The notes under the pieces are model-generated. The model was not told where the DNA came from. It made no database searches and saw only the letters and a list, made by a program, of their open reading frames with translations. This document shows positions 1 through 8,600 of a DNA stretch of 50,048 bases, piece after piece. The DNA is from a virus. The position numbers and the translations under genes were made by a program. Position 1 is the stretch's first letter. Each line of letters starts with the position of its first letter. The stretch is from the IMG/VR virus record IMGVR_UViG_3300027917_000005, positions 1-50,048 of that record. One strand, given 5' to 3'.

Positions 1-99
1 TCATTCAGCTCTGACCAGTCCGCCGAGAATAGCGAAGCCAGATCGTAGGATCCTGTCAGGCCGGACGGCAATGTAACCGTGGCCATGCCTGAGTCGGTG
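1..99. repeat. Terminal direct repeat (left copy) marking a circular contig
   Basis: Bases 1-99 are identical to bases 49950-50048. A gene runs in frame across the join, so this reads as the overlap of a circular assembly rather than a genuine long terminal repeat. A 99-base overlap is also what a k=99 assembly graph would leave. The unit length is then 49,949 bp. A real 99-bp terminal redundancy cannot be excluded from sequence alone. Confidence 0.93.
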
Positions 100-140
100 T
101 CCAACTTCCAACTTGCCTTCTGGGGGGTAGCCTCTGACAT
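1..140 (-). CDS. 5' part of a 142-residue phage protein that continues at 49661-50048
   Basis: On the minus strand an ATG at 140 follows a strong ribosome site (AAAGGAGG) with suitable spacing. It reads MSEATPQKASWKLDTDSG and then enters, in frame, the protein that ends at 49661. The whole product is 142 residues across the circular join. Starting at the internal ATG (86, or 50035 in the other copy) would leave it without a good ribosome site. It is the first gene behind the leftward promoter at 262-291. Function is unknown; see the entry at 49661-50048. Confidence 0.85.
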   Translation of the reverse strand, partial: MSEATPQKASWKLDTDSGMATVTLPSGLTGSYDLASLFSADWSELN

Positions 141-187
141 ATTATATCACCTCCTTTCTGCGATAGTCTTGGACTAGATGCCAGATG

Positions 188-203
188 CCTGAGCAGGGGC
201 TTT
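188..203 (+). repeat. CCTGAGCRGGGGC element, copy 1
   Basis: CCTGAGCAGGGGCTTTTG here resembles CCTGAGCGGGGGCTTTGG at 1053-1068, and the reverse complement of 49636-49652 reads CCTGAGCAGGGGCGTTTGG. All three copies are noncoding and lie close to the transcription origin of the phage. The role is unknown. Confidence 0.5.
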
Positions 204-261
204 TGAAAGGATCAAGATATTTATTGATGGAAGATTAATCAATCATCCAATTGTTGAAAAC

Positions 262-291
262 ATCTTACCATATCGTGGGTCGATTTGTCAA
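262..291 (-). promoter_or_regulatory. Leftward sigma-70-type promoter with extended -10
   Basis: On the minus strand TTGACA (291-286) is followed after 18 bases by TAAGAT (267-262), preceded by TGG, an extended -10. It points at the gene starting at 140, leaving a leader of roughly 115 bases. It probably drives the short leftward unit 140, 49601 and 49323 across the circular join. Confidence 0.65.
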
Positions 292-397
292 GTTTTCACT
301 ATTCATGCACCTTGACAAAGCACCAGACCCCCCTATGACCCCACTTGGGTCGTGATTGTTTATTGACTTAGACTCGTTCTACTCGAATGAAAATTTT

Positions 398-426
398 AAG
401 AAACGTCAATTTTTGACACTTTGACT
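398..426 (+). promoter_or_regulatory. Dispersed 29-bp operator, site 1 (plus orientation)
   Basis: AAGAAACGTCAAT..TTTGACACTTTGACT matches the nine-copy family: an inverted pair GTCAA/TTGAC plus a third direct TTGAC. It is the least symmetric copy. It lies about 33 bases upstream of the -35 box of the rightward promoter, where a bound protein could control that promoter. Confidence 0.75.
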
Positions 427-458
427 GAAAAAAAATGAGGGAGGATGTGAAATAACTC

Positions 459-487
459 TTGACATCTGGGGAAAGGTGTGGTATGAT
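459..487 (+). promoter_or_regulatory. Strong rightward sigma-70 promoter with extended -10
   Basis: TTGACA (459-464), a 17-base spacer, then TATGAT (482-487) preceded by TGG, an extended -10. The start should fall near 494, ahead of the gene at 523. The first twelve bases, TTGACATCTGGG, are identical in the two leftward promoters at 41726-41754 and 48505-48533, so the three are probably co-regulated. Confidence 0.88.
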
Positions 488-522
488 AGGATAATGATGG
501 GTGTCCTGGTTAAGGAGGTGTT

Positions 523-984
523 ATGGGCAGACCGATGATTGATGTAGATGCTGAGACCCTGTATGATCTGGCTACGAAGGGACTGAACTTTAAAGAGCAG
601 GCGGAAGAGCTGGGGATTTCGGTTCCCACGCTCTCTAAGCGAATTGCAGACATTCAGTCGAAGCAGGGACTGCTGATGCAGTATAGGGTCTTGCAGAGTT
701 TACAGTTGACTGAGTTACAAGCTAGAGTATTAGAGGCTATTACCCCAGAGAAGATTGAGGAGGCTCCTCTGGGAGAGCTGGTAAAGGCGTACAAGATTTT
801 GAAGGACAAGGAACTTGTAGTCGAAGGCAAACCTAGTGATATTAAAGGGCTTGTTGGATTTCTGATTGAACTGGAAAAGGAAGAGGCAGCTTTGAATGCT
901 GAGGTCGTGACAGATGTGGAACATGAGGAGGTGACTAGAGTTTCTCGTGACTTACACAATTCTGAGTACGTGCCTAAATTATAG
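523..984 (+). CDS. Small helix-turn-helix protein, candidate terminase small subunit
   Basis: This 153-residue protein starts at an ATG behind AAGGAGG. Residues about 12-45 form a helix-turn-helix (LATKGLNFKEQAEELGISVP followed by TLSKRI), and the rest is charged helix. Phage small terminases of this size combine an N-terminal HTH with an oligomerising helical region, which fits. The large terminase, however, lies 10 kb downstream. This gene has its own strong promoter, and a terminator-like hairpin follows at 1013-1049, so an early transcription regulator is a real alternative. Confidence 0.6.
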   Translation: MGRPMIDVDAETLYDLATKGLNFKEQAEELGISVPTLSKRIADIQSKQGLLMQYRVLQSLQLTELQARVLEAITPEKIEEAPLGELVKAYKILKDKELVVEGKPSDIKGLVGFLIELEKEEAALNAEVVTDVEHEEVTRVSRDLHNSEYVPKL

Positions 985-1012
985 GTTAGCTACAGAACTG
1001 ACTAGAGGTCTA

Positions 1013-1049
1013 GGGCTAGTAGAGTTATCTGCTGGCCCTTTTCTTTCTT
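1013..1049 (+). terminator. Intrinsic terminator after the first gene
   Basis: GGGCTAG (1013-1019) pairs with CTGGCCC (1032-1038), giving seven pairs including one wobble and a 12-base loop. A T-rich run, TTTTCTTTCTT, follows. It would stop much of the transcription from the 459 promoter. Downstream virion genes would then need read-through or another start. Confidence 0.65.
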
Positions 1050-1052
1050 CTT

Positions 1053-1068
1053 CCTGAGCGGGGGCTTT
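1053..1068 (+). repeat. CCTGAGCRGGGGC element, copy 2
   Basis: This is the second copy of the element at 188-203. It lies between the terminator at 1013-1049 and the hairpin at 1084-1118. Function is unknown. Confidence 0.45.
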
Positions 1069-1083
1069 GGGGATCTGGAGCAT

Positions 1084-1118
1084 GGTGGGGTCTGGGTAGC
1101 CGCAGCCCAGGCCTCACC
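1084..1118 (+). promoter_or_regulatory. 13-bp leader hairpin before a small gene
   Basis: GGTGGGGTCTGGG (1084-1096) pairs over all 13 positions (two wobbles) with CCCAGGCCTCACC (1106-1118) around a nine-base loop. No T-run follows, so it is not a simple terminator. It ends just before the AGGGGG ribosome site of the ORF at 1135 and may be an RNA processing site or translational control element. Confidence 0.55.
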
Positions 1119-1134
1119 TCCTAGGGGGCATCTT

Positions 1135-1287
1135 ATGAAGACACAGCTACAGCATCTGCTCCATCCTATGCATCTCTACTGTAGAGCAAATAGGTGTAAT
1201 TACTGGGTGTTCTATCTCTATGAAAGGACTCTCTGGGTGTTGATAAGGAGAATACTCCGTGGCAGACGAAATTCATGGCGTTACTAG
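1135..1287 (+). CDS. Small basic phage protein (50 residues)
   Basis: The ATG at 1135 follows AGGGGG and gives MKTQLQHLLHPMHLYCRANR, continuing as an arginine- and aromatic-rich helix ending NSWRY. The MHLYCR-type start resembles short uncharacterised phage proteins found near capsid genes. It overlaps the next start (1259) by 29 bases, a typical compact phage arrangement. Function is unknown. Confidence 0.55.
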   Translation: MKTQLQHLLHPMHLYCRANRCNYWVFYLYERTLWVLIRRILRGRRNSWRY

Positions 1288-1723
1288 TGGGACTCTGTCA
1301 GCTTACTATGCAGCGCTGGCAGAAGTGGATAAGAAGAGGAAGGAGCAAGGGCTTGAACCCCTTGCCTCTAAGTATGCTATGGTCCAAGTGCCCTATGCTG
1401 TTGCTGGTAGGAGATACGGAGATCGCTTTGCAGTTCCTGGCGGGGGTCCCAGAGTGGTCCGTAGTGGAAGACTTACTACTGCTGGAGAAGAACCCTATGA
1501 TGTTGCAAGTCCTCGTAACAACCCATTGGTCTGGAGGAATCCTACCCTCTTATCTTCCCAAATACCTGATTACTCTCCACACTGGTATTTTGATATAAAG
1601 GCAGCAATGAGGGCTCACAGAAAGGCATTTAGGCCTTCATTCTCTGTAAGGCCTTCGTTTGCCATGCCTAGAGGAAGATGGAGTGGTGCTTCTGTGCGAA
1701 GGACAGGAGGTGTTAGCTTCTAA
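1259..1723 (+). CDS. Hypothetical phage protein (154 residues)
   Basis: A GTG start at 1259 lies about ten bases after AAGGAG. The product has a charged N-terminal half, a low-complexity middle rich in Gly and Arg, and a very basic C-terminal end (about residues 115-154) that could bind nucleic acid. Its stop overlaps the next start in TAATG at 1721-1725, which supports this frame over a shorter overlapping ORF beginning at 1275. Not recognised. Confidence 0.6.
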   Translation: MADEIHGVTSGTLSAYYAALAEVDKKRKEQGLEPLASKYAMVQVPYAVAGRRYGDRFAVPGGGPRVVRSGRLTTAGEEPYDVASPRNNPLVWRNPTLLSSQIPDYSPHWYFDIKAAMRAHRKAFRPSFSVRPSFAMPRGRWSGASVRRTGGVSF

Positions 1724-1881
1724 TGCCTAAGTGGCTTCACGACAAACTAGCGAGAGCTGGCAGAAAGAGAGGCCTTAAGGGAGATGCTCTTAAGGGATAC
1801 ATCTATTCTGTCTTGAAAGACTATAAGCATAAGAAACCTAAGAAGAGTACTTCAAAGGGAAGGAGAGTAGCGAAGCCATGA
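1723..1881 (+). CDS. Small lysine/arginine-rich protein (52 residues)
   Basis: It begins in the TAATG overlap with the previous gene and ends in an ATGA overlap with the next (1878), so translation is probably coupled on both sides. The sequence MPKWLHDKLARAGRKRGLKG continues into a Lys-rich tail. A strongly basic small protein could bind DNA or RNA. Not recognised. Confidence 0.6.
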   Translation: MPKWLHDKLARAGRKRGLKGDALKGYIYSVLKDYKHKKPKKSTSKGRRVAKP

Positions 1882-2345
1882 AAAAGCTGATAGTTCTAAT
1901 TGTTATCCTTGGACTTTTACTGGTTCCAACTCTGTCTCCTGCTCAGATTGGCTGGGTAACTGCTAATCAGGCAACTGTACAGTGGGATGCAGTCACTGCT
2001 GATGTTGATGGAGACCCAATTCCTGCAGGAACTCATGTAGAGTATGAAGTGTGGCTGGTGAACAAAGTCACTGATCCTGGGAAGACTAATCCTGCTAAAG
2101 TAGCAACAACTACTGCTACTGAATTTACAATTACTCTTGGTGTAAAAGGGCAGTATTTGGTCGGGGTTTTAGCTGCGCACGTTGAAGATGGCACTAATGA
2201 AAAGCTTGCTGAGAGTACAATTGCCTGGTCAGACATCCCTGACGACTGTCAGGATATGAATGGAGATGGCACAGGAGACCCTTTCGGTATAAGGTTTTTC
2301 GCTGCCCTCCAAAAGACAAAGGTAGGCCCAAAACCTGCTCCGTGA
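1878..2345 (+). CDS. Exported Fn3-like beta protein
   Basis: Residues 1-22 form a clear signal peptide (MKKLIVLIVILGLLLVP, then SPA). The rest looks like a fibronectin-III-type beta sandwich (ATVQWDAVTADVDGDPI, then a YEVWLV strand). A DMNGDGTGD loop near residue 130 resembles a calcium-binding loop. Such a protein would be exported from the host cell or displayed on the envelope, unlike its virion neighbours. Role unknown. Confidence 0.7.
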   Translation: MKKLIVLIVILGLLLVPTLSPAQIGWVTANQATVQWDAVTADVDGDPIPAGTHVEYEVWLVNKVTDPGKTNPAKVATTTATEFTITLGVKGQYLVGVLAAHVEDGTNEKLAESTIAWSDIPDDCQDMNGDGTGDPFGIRFFAALQKTKVGPKPAP

Positions 2346-2352
2346 GAATAGA

Positions 2353-2547
2353 ATGGCTGAAGTAATTAATATAAATTATTCAAGGAGAAAAAGAAAGGAG
2401 GTAGATGATCACTCAGTGAATGCAGATAGAATTCTGCTCAGACTGTACCGAAGAGGAATTGATCAGATCTACTGCATGGATTGTATTAATCGCTGTGACA
2501 AAAGAGGAACAGCACATTGTTGGTGGAACTTTGTTAGTGTTAAGTGA
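2353..2547 (+). CDS. Small cysteine-rich protein, possible zinc binder
   Basis: This 64-residue protein has a basic N-terminus and a C-terminal cysteine group CMDCINRCDKRGTAHC that could hold a metal. Its ribosome site is weak (GAGAATA). Its stop codon lies inside operator site 2. Not recognised. Confidence 0.55.
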   Translation: MAEVININYSRRKRKEVDDHSVNADRILLRLYRRGIDQIYCMDCINRCDKRGTAHCWWNFVSVK

Positions 2548-2571
2548 AAACGTCAAAAATTGACGTTTCTG
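2543..2571 (-). promoter_or_regulatory. Dispersed 29-bp operator, site 2 (minus orientation)
   Basis: The core at 2548-2568, AAACGTCAA-AAA-TTGACGTTT, is an almost perfect palindrome. It overlaps the stop of the upstream gene and ends 16 bases before the next ATG (2587). Confidence 0.8.
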
Positions 2572-2586
2572 ACAAGGAGGTTAAGA

Positions 2587-3060
2587 ATGATCAGAGAGCC
2601 TGTTAAAATTGAGGGATTCAGCCGGGTTCAGATCGAGGAGAATGGCAAAATAGTTGGGGACTCCGGCTGGGTTGGACCAAACCAGATTACGAACCTTGGG
2701 TATCTGAACTATCTGGTGAATCTGCTTGGTGCAGGTGCTGGTTCTAAGTATGTGAGCTATGTAGCTCTGGGTACTGGAACTGCACCCAATGCTACCCATA
2801 CCACTCTTGACGGAGAGATCATGGATAGCACTCAGCGGAAGTCAGTAACATTTGCCAGTAATGGCAGTACGACTGCTGAGTTCACTGCAACCTTTGCCAG
2901 TTCAGATAACTTCCTAACTGCTGCAGCTAACCTGAGCAACATTGGGCTGTTTGCAGCTACAACAACCAACGACACCTTGTTTGCTGGGAATACTTACACC
3001 TCGAGTTCCTGTGATACGAACCAGAATGTCAATGTGACATATCAGATTAGGTTCTCCTAA
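2587..3060 (+). CDS. Beta-rich phage structural protein
   Basis: The ATG at 2587 follows AAGGAGG. An in-frame TTG at 2560 lies inside the operator and is unlikely. The 157-residue product has the phage-typical pattern of a GW..NQITNLG motif, a LGAGAG loop and YVALGTGTAPN (about residues 28-70), common in small tail or capsid-associated proteins. The rest is Thr/Ser/Ala-rich beta sequence. Probably a virion component; exact role unknown. Confidence 0.6.
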   Translation: MIREPVKIEGFSRVQIEENGKIVGDSGWVGPNQITNLGYLNYLVNLLGAGAGSKYVSYVALGTGTAPNATHTTLDGEIMDSTQRKSVTFASNGSTTAEFTATFASSDNFLTAAANLSNIGLFAATTTNDTLFAGNTYTSSSCDTNQNVNVTYQIRFS

Positions 3061-3071
3061 GGAGGTTATTT

Positions 3072-3719
3072 ATGCAAGTAGATGATTTGAGTCAGTCCCA
3101 AGGAATCCTTATTGATTTAGGCTGCGGAGAGAATAAGCAGAAGGGATTCGTGGGAATTGATGCCAGAGATGTTGAGGGAGTAGATATTGTCCATGACTTG
3201 GAAGTATTTCCCTGGCCTTTGCACGATGAGTGTGCATTGACTGTGATTGCAAGTCATCTTATTGAACACATAAAGCCCTGGCTCTCTATTCAGTTTATGG
3301 ATGAAATATGGAGAGTTTTGAAGATGGGAGGAGATGTAGCATTGTCCACTCCGTATGCAGGGAGTGCTGGGTATTGGCAAGACCCTACTCATTGCAATGG
3401 CTGGACACAGGCCAGTTTCCAGTATTTTGATCCTAGGTATCCGTTATACCAGATATATAAACCAAAACCTTTCTTGATTAGGAAGGGATATCCGGTCTGG
3501 CAAGCAGCAGGAAATATGGAGATTGTTCTCACAAAGATTGCTGAGGACACAGTTGATCATTGGAGAGAGAAAGGGTTTACTATTATCCCTGAATCTGCTG
3601 ATGAGGCCACTGAGGAAGTCATTGCTAAGGAAATTACAAAGTCTGCTCCAGACCTTGGGATTTGTGTATCTGATGAAATTAAGATAACGGATAAGATGGG
3701 AGGTGGTAAAAATGGCTGA
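3072..3719 (+). CDS. SAM-dependent methyltransferase
   Basis: This 215-residue class I methyltransferase starts behind AAGGAGG. Motif I is DLGCGENKQKGFVGID (about 15-30), and a SHLIEHI motif follows near residue 63, then an EIWRVLKMGG strand-turn. No DPPY-type motif is present, so a small-molecule, sugar or protein substrate is likelier than DNA. It overlaps the glycosyltransferase start by a few bases, so the two probably act together, perhaps in surface glycan or virion modification. That role is inferred. Confidence 0.8.
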   Translation: MQVDDLSQSQGILIDLGCGENKQKGFVGIDARDVEGVDIVHDLEVFPWPLHDECALTVIASHLIEHIKPWLSIQFMDEIWRVLKMGGDVALSTPYAGSAGYWQDPTHCNGWTQASFQYFDPRYPLYQIYKPKPFLIRKGYPVWQAAGNMEIVLTKIAEDTVDHWREKGFTIIPESADEATEEVIAKEITKSAPDLGICVSDEIKITDKMGGGKNG

Positions 3720-4665
3720 TACTCCGATCCCTAAGGCTGAGGAAACCAAACGGCTCCAAGATGGGTACAGAGCTGGGGTTGAAGTAATTTCTAAGAACAC
3801 TCCACCTACCAGTAGAATTATGGTGGGGATTCCAATGACTGGATTGTTGCGGTCTGAGTGGGTATTGGCTCGATATGGGCAGGTGATTCCTTGCAACTGG
3901 AGCCAACTTGATGCCATTCAGTGGTTAGACCAAACCAGCCCGATTGACTTCATGGTGGCGGACGCCAGGAATATTGTTGTACAGCAATTTATTGAGCACG
4001 GCTACGACTGGTTGTTCTTCTTAGATCATGATGTAGTCATTCCTCCGGATACTGTCCTGAGGCTCAATCAGCGGATGCTGGAAGCAACTGTTCCTGTTTG
4101 GAGTGGGCTGTATTTTACAAAGTCTAGGCCCTCAGAGCCTTTGATCTATCGAGGTAGAGGTACAGGATACTATGCTAACTGGAAGTTTGGAGATGAGGTG
4201 TGGGTAGATGGTATCCCAATGGGCTGTACTATGATTCACAGGTCTATCCTGAAAGTCATGTGGGATGAATCTGAGCAGTATAGCGTTGTCCCTGGAAGGG
4301 TCGTAAGAAGGGTGTTCGAGACTCCAGCTAAGGTCTGGTGGGACCCTGAGAAGAGATACTGGTGGACTATGACTGGTACTGAGGATCTGGCATGGTGTAC
4401 AAGGATCATGAATGAAGGGATATTTGGGAAAGCTGGATGGCCACAGTATGAAGGAAAGGAATACCCTTTCATGGTAGATACTGAGATATTCTGTCGTCAT
4501 ATTGACTTTGATGGAATACAGTACCCCGCTGCTTTGGAGCAAGTTCAGTTCATTCCTGACAAGGAGGAAGACAATGAACGTAAGAAAGGGACTATATTTG
4601 ATCCCCGCTTTGGTGTTCGTCCTGCTACAGTGCGCTCATCTCCAGACTCACCAGGGAAAGTGTGA
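3712..4665 (+). CDS. Glycosyltransferase family 2/GT-A-like protein
   Basis: The ATG at 3712 follows GGGAGG; a GTG nine bases upstream is less likely. The 317-residue product has the GT-A pattern of MVGIPMTG near residue 40, VADARN near 84, then WLFFLDHDVVIPP with the metal-binding D-x-D about residue 105. The later GTEDLAWC is an ED-type acidic motif. The cytosolic enzyme would transfer an activated sugar. With the methyltransferase next to it, it could modify host glycans or virion proteins. Confidence 0.78.
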   Translation: MADTPIPKAEETKRLQDGYRAGVEVISKNTPPTSRIMVGIPMTGLLRSEWVLARYGQVIPCNWSQLDAIQWLDQTSPIDFMVADARNIVVQQFIEHGYDWLFFLDHDVVIPPDTVLRLNQRMLEATVPVWSGLYFTKSRPSEPLIYRGRGTGYYANWKFGDEVWVDGIPMGCTMIHRSILKVMWDESEQYSVVPGRVVRRVFETPAKVWWDPEKRYWWTMTGTEDLAWCTRIMNEGIFGKAGWPQYEGKEYPFMVDTEIFCRHIDFDGIQYPAALEQVQFIPDKEEDNERKKGTIFDPRFGVRPATVRSSPDSPGKV

Positions 4666-4900
4666 CGAGGCACTGAAGAAGTACAACAATGCTATGGCAA
4701 CGTACAGGACTTATTACCCTGTCCAAACTCCGGAGACTCAAGCTAAATGGAAGCAGGATATTGCTCCTAAACTTGATACAATGAGTAAAGCTGTTGATCT
4801 CTGTCCACAGGATGTCACTGGCTATGACTCAACTATGCTGCTGTATGGAGAGGTAGAGAAGCTGCTTCTTCAGTATAGTATAAAGATGCAAGGAGGGTAA
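4574..4900 (+). CDS. Putative small secreted or lipoprotein, possible lysis accessory
   Basis: The ATG at 4574 follows AAGGAGG and overlaps the end of the glycosyltransferase gene. The 108-residue product begins MNVRKGLYLIPALVFVLLQC, a signal peptide ending in a cysteine. LLQC is an imperfect lipobox, since Q is unusual before the Cys. The mature part is helical. Small lipoproteins next to membrane proteins can act as outer spanins, and two small membrane-type genes follow. This assignment is tentative. Confidence 0.55.
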   Translation: MNVRKGLYLIPALVFVLLQCAHLQTHQGKCDEALKKYNNAMATYRTYYPVQTPETQAKWKQDIAPKLDTMSKAVDLCPQDVTGYDSTMLLYGEVEKLLLQYSIKMQGG

Positions 4901-4901
4901 T

Positions 4902-5090
4902 ATGGACTTGGTACTAACTCCAGAACTTATTCTGGCACTCTCATTTGCAGTGAGAGATATGATTGGAAGTCTCCTCCAGGATCTTTCAGCTATGACACCC
5001 GAGGAGAGAGAGGCTTGGAGAACACGCCAGTTGATCAAGAAGGCTGAGCACGATGCCTGGCTAGAGCAGCATCTGAGAGGAGGAGATTAA
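4902..5090 (+). CDS. Small amphipathic protein (62 residues)
   Basis: It follows AAGGAGGG. An N-terminal hydrophobic stretch (LVLTPELILALSFAVRDMIG) precedes a charged helix. Its stop overlaps the next ATG by one base, so it is probably coupled to the membrane protein at 5090. It might join a holin or spanin set. Not recognised. Confidence 0.55.
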   Translation: MDLVLTPELILALSFAVRDMIGSLLQDLSAMTPEEREAWRTRQLIKKAEHDAWLEQHLRGGD

Positions 5091-5365
5091 TGGAAATATC
5101 CTTTGGTGGATATGCTATGCCCTTGGTTCTGTCACTGATTCTAGCATTTGCTTATAAACTGACTGGAGAAGCAATAAGTGACAGATGGAAGGCCCTTATC
5201 TCTGTAGCTGCGGGACTACTTCTTGGCAATCTTGGAATAGCCTATAATGGAATGGAGTGGACTATTCAGAATGTAGTAGACTTCAACATCTATGGCTTTG
5301 CGGTTGGGTTATCAGCTATTGGCCTGTATGAGCTGCAGAGAACAGTAACAAACCCGAGGGGCTAG
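5090..5365 (+). CDS. Small membrane protein, holin-like
   Basis: This 91-residue protein starts after GAGGAGG. Three hydrophobic stretches can be seen: MPLVLSLILAFAYKL, ALISVAAGLLLGNLGIA and IYGFAVGLSAIGLYEL. Size and topology fit class I/II phage holins, but no family is recognised. A second lysis-like group lies at 31413-32172, so either could supply the holin. Confidence 0.55.
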   Translation: MEISFGGYAMPLVLSLILAFAYKLTGEAISDRWKALISVAAGLLLGNLGIAYNGMEWTIQNVVDFNIYGFAVGLSAIGLYELQRTVTNPRG

Positions 5366-5366
5366 G

Positions 5367-5666
5367 ATGAAAGTTGTCCTTGATGGAATAAAGATGCTGG
5401 CACTTCAGGATATTGACGGCATCTGGTGGAAGGTTGTTCAAGACTGTGTTCACTGTATGGAGTGCTGTTTGGATAAAGGGGTTATGTGGCCATTTGCTGA
5501 TAGCGAAGGCAGATGCAAGTACATAGATGAGGATACTAAGCTCTGCTCATTAAAGTCAGAGAGGCCACTTAGTTGCTGCCTTAATCATCCAACTGCTAAA
5601 GATGAGTACTGCAAAGTAGTTCTAAGAAGGATGAGTATAGTCGAGAAATGGGAACTTATTACTTAA
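5367..5666 (+). CDS. YkgJ-type cysteine-cluster protein (copy A)
   Basis: This 99-residue protein has the CxxCxxCC signature CVHCMECC (about 27-34). It is followed by CKYIDEDTKLC and ERPLSCC, as in the YkgJ/UPF0153 family thought to bind a metal or Fe-S cluster. A second family member lies at 36340-36657 beside the DNA polymerase. The 3' end overlaps the fibre gene by 19 bases. Function of the family is not established. Confidence 0.7.
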   Translation: MKVVLDGIKMLALQDIDGIWWKVVQDCVHCMECCLDKGVMWPFADSEGRCKYIDEDTKLCSLKSERPLSCCLNHPTAKDEYCKVVLRRMSIVEKWELIT

Positions 5667-8600
5667 ATACTCTTGGAACTGATGGGACTTATAATGCCCA
5701 TGTAAGTGCTGATCTGAGCACTCCGGCTAAGCATGCCAGCTCCCCGGACCTCACTGATTGGGCTAAGGGTAATAAGATTTGGATTGGTATCAAGCTTAGT
5801 TGTAATAACTGTACCAAGAATCCAATTGCTGAAACTCTATATCTCGAAGTCAGGAAGGACGGTGGAAGCTGGCTTAGCTTAGCTCTATCTGATTTAGCTC
5901 CTCCAGGCAGTGGACAGATGCAGTACACTGATATGACTCCGCCTAATTCTGCTTGGTGGACAGCAAATGATACTGGTCTGTGTGGCACTAACAAAGCTGA
6001 TGGAGGAGCAACAGATACTGGAGATTCTGTTGTAATTGATGTTACGACTGATGAGAAGGCAGAGGCTTGGTGGGCAATAGACTTTGCAGGTGCTGCTGAT
6101 TCCAGTCTGTATGAATTTGGCTTCTATGATGCAAGTGGAAACCATGGTTCTGCTGGAAGCCCCACTGTCCTTGATGTCTCTGTTACAATGGCAGAGGGCG
6201 CGGTTGACAGAAACATTAACATTGATGATGAAGAAGCTACCATTGTAGTGACTGATGTCCCATCTGTTGCTCTCCCCGATGCCTTAGAAATTTCTGTCCA
6301 AGAGCCTCTAATTACAGTTGCTGATGAAGAGACTGTTAGAGTTCATAGTGATATAAGTGTCTTTGAGACTGCTATAACTGTTCAGGAAGATGTGACAGTA
6401 TCCCTTCCAGATCCTCTGGAAATTACTGTTCAGGAAGCATTAATTTCTGTCTTAGAGGATGCAACTGTAGAACTCCCTGATTCCTTAGAAGCATCTGTCT
6501 TTGATTCCGCAGGTGTCACTTCAGTATTAGATGATATCTTGGTCTATCAAGAAAATCTAGAAATCAACATCTCAGAACCCCTCATTACAACTACCGATGT
6601 TCCAACAGCAGAGCTTCCAGATGATCTGGTCATTGCTATTGCAGAGGGACTCATTACAGTCACTGACGTTCCTACTGCTCGATTACCAGATGATCTTGAG
6701 GTCTCTATTGCTGAGGCAGCTATTACGGTTGCTGATATTGTAGATGATATTGTTGTAGAAGCTGCAGAAGAAGAAGCTCTTAGCATTGATGTCTACGATG
6801 AAGTGACAGTAACTGACACAGTAGATCATATTGGTCTGTCTGGTAAGTGGTGGACTACCTTCTCTGAATATTCGCTTGGAGTTCCTGGGGATTGGACTGA
6901 ACGCTGGAACTTGGATGGTGCTAACAGTGAGATTGTTGCCAGTACTGATAAGATGAGTGATAAGGAATTGCTTGTTGATTTGGTTGGTGGTGATGATACA
7001 GGCATATCCTGGGATGCTGTTGGAAATCCTAGAAATGTGGAACTCCTTATACTATTCAGAATGATAAATAACAATAGTCACTGCACAACTATAAGAGGCA
7101 GTGGAGATGAGGGTTCTGAGAATTGTTACTATGTTTATGGTTCTGCTTCAATGAACCAGCTGTATCTAAGGAAGAAGGTTGCTGGTGTTGATGGTGGTTT
7201 AGATTCTACTGCAAAGAGCCAGTCTGTAGGAGGTGTGTATTGGCTGCGATTCCAAGCTCTGGGTAACCAGATTAAGGCTAGAATGTGGGGTTGGAGTGCT
7301 GCTGAACCTGATACATGGGATTTGGAATCTACAAACTCTGAAGTAACAGAGGGCTGGGTTGGTGTACATGAGCGGGGAACAGGTGATGCTGGAGCACTAT
7401 TCTTCAGTGTTGGTACTTATGGTGAATCTCCAATTGAGCATCCTCTGATCTTTGAATCAGATACTACCACAGTTACTGATGTTGTTGATAATATAGAAGT
7501 TGTGGAAGTTGCAGAAGATTATAGTATCAACGTCTATGATGAAGTAACTGTTACTGATGTAGTCTACTGTCTAGATGTAGAGTATCATTATTGGACAGAC
7601 TTTAGTGAGTACTCTCTTGGTGTGAAGCCTTCCGGCTGGACTATAGATGTAGGAGGCACATATGATGTAACTGCAGGAGTAAAAACTTTAGGTGGTAAGT
7701 ATGTTGATAATGATGGAACACTTACTCCTGGTATCTTATATCCAAATAATGCTCCTGAAGTGGTAGATGCTGAGATATTAGTCTTAGTAAATGTTGATAA
7801 TGCTGGCTCAGTTTTTCAAGGCCTGGTAGCCATACGGTGGCAGGTAGTAGGTAACAAAGGCTATGGGTTGATCAGGGTTATAACTGATTCAGTAGCCATG
7901 TACTATCTTGATGGTAGTGCTGCACCTGACCTTATAAATCAGGGCAACCAGAACATGAACACTACAGCTCAGTATTGGGTCAGATTTCGTCTGGAAGGAT
8001 CAACACTGAAGAGCAAGGTTTGGCTGAAAGGCAGTACTGAACCTGGAAGCTGGGGTACTACTGATACTGACAGTACAATTACTACTAAGGGCCGCTGTGG
8101 ACTATGTGGCTATTCGGAACGATCAGAGATTGATTATTTTTCAATAGCTACTGCTGGAGGAACTGCAAAATTTCCTCCATTTATGAGTGTCTATGATGAA
8201 ACAACTGTAACAGAAGATGTTACGACAGAGGTTCTTGATGCAGGTCTTAGCATAGATGTCTTTGACAGTGTAACAGTAACTGATGTTGTAGATGACATTG
8301 GTGCATCTGAATTCTTTTATACCTCTTTTGAAGAGTATAGCCTTGGGACTCCACCAGATTGGACTGAGAGGTGGCACGTTGATATGGCAACTCCATCTAT
8401 ACAGTCTGGTGGACTTCTGATGGGTCAAATGCTTAGACTTACTCATGATGCTTCACAGAGGTATGAACTCAGCTGGGATGCTCCAGGTACTCCAGTAGAT
8501 GCTGAAGTGCTTTATCTTTGCGAGCCACAAGGTGATGACAGTATGCGTCTCCTTTTGCGTGGTTCTGGTGATGATACTAGCGAAACTGGGTATTACGTTT

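Larger units (their letters stand above)
141..522. other. Divergent regulatory region, no gene
   Basis: This 382-base gap separates a leftward unit (start 140) from the rightward virion arm (start 523). It holds a leftward promoter (262-291), one 29-bp dispersed operator (398-426) and a rightward extended -10 promoter (459-487). It also has a CCTGAGCAGGGGC element (188-203) and a small inverted repeat ATTGAT/ATCAAT (223-243) just downstream of the leftward start. No convincing open reading frame is present. Confidence 0.8.

Noticed and set aside
1275-1598. A 107-residue ORF overlapping the gene at 1259
   Set aside because: The 1259 frame has the ribosome site and a TAATG junction with the next gene.
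6547-6786. Antisense ORFs inside the giant fibre gene
   Set aside because: Ser/Thr-rich shadows of the repeated coding strand without ribosome sites.
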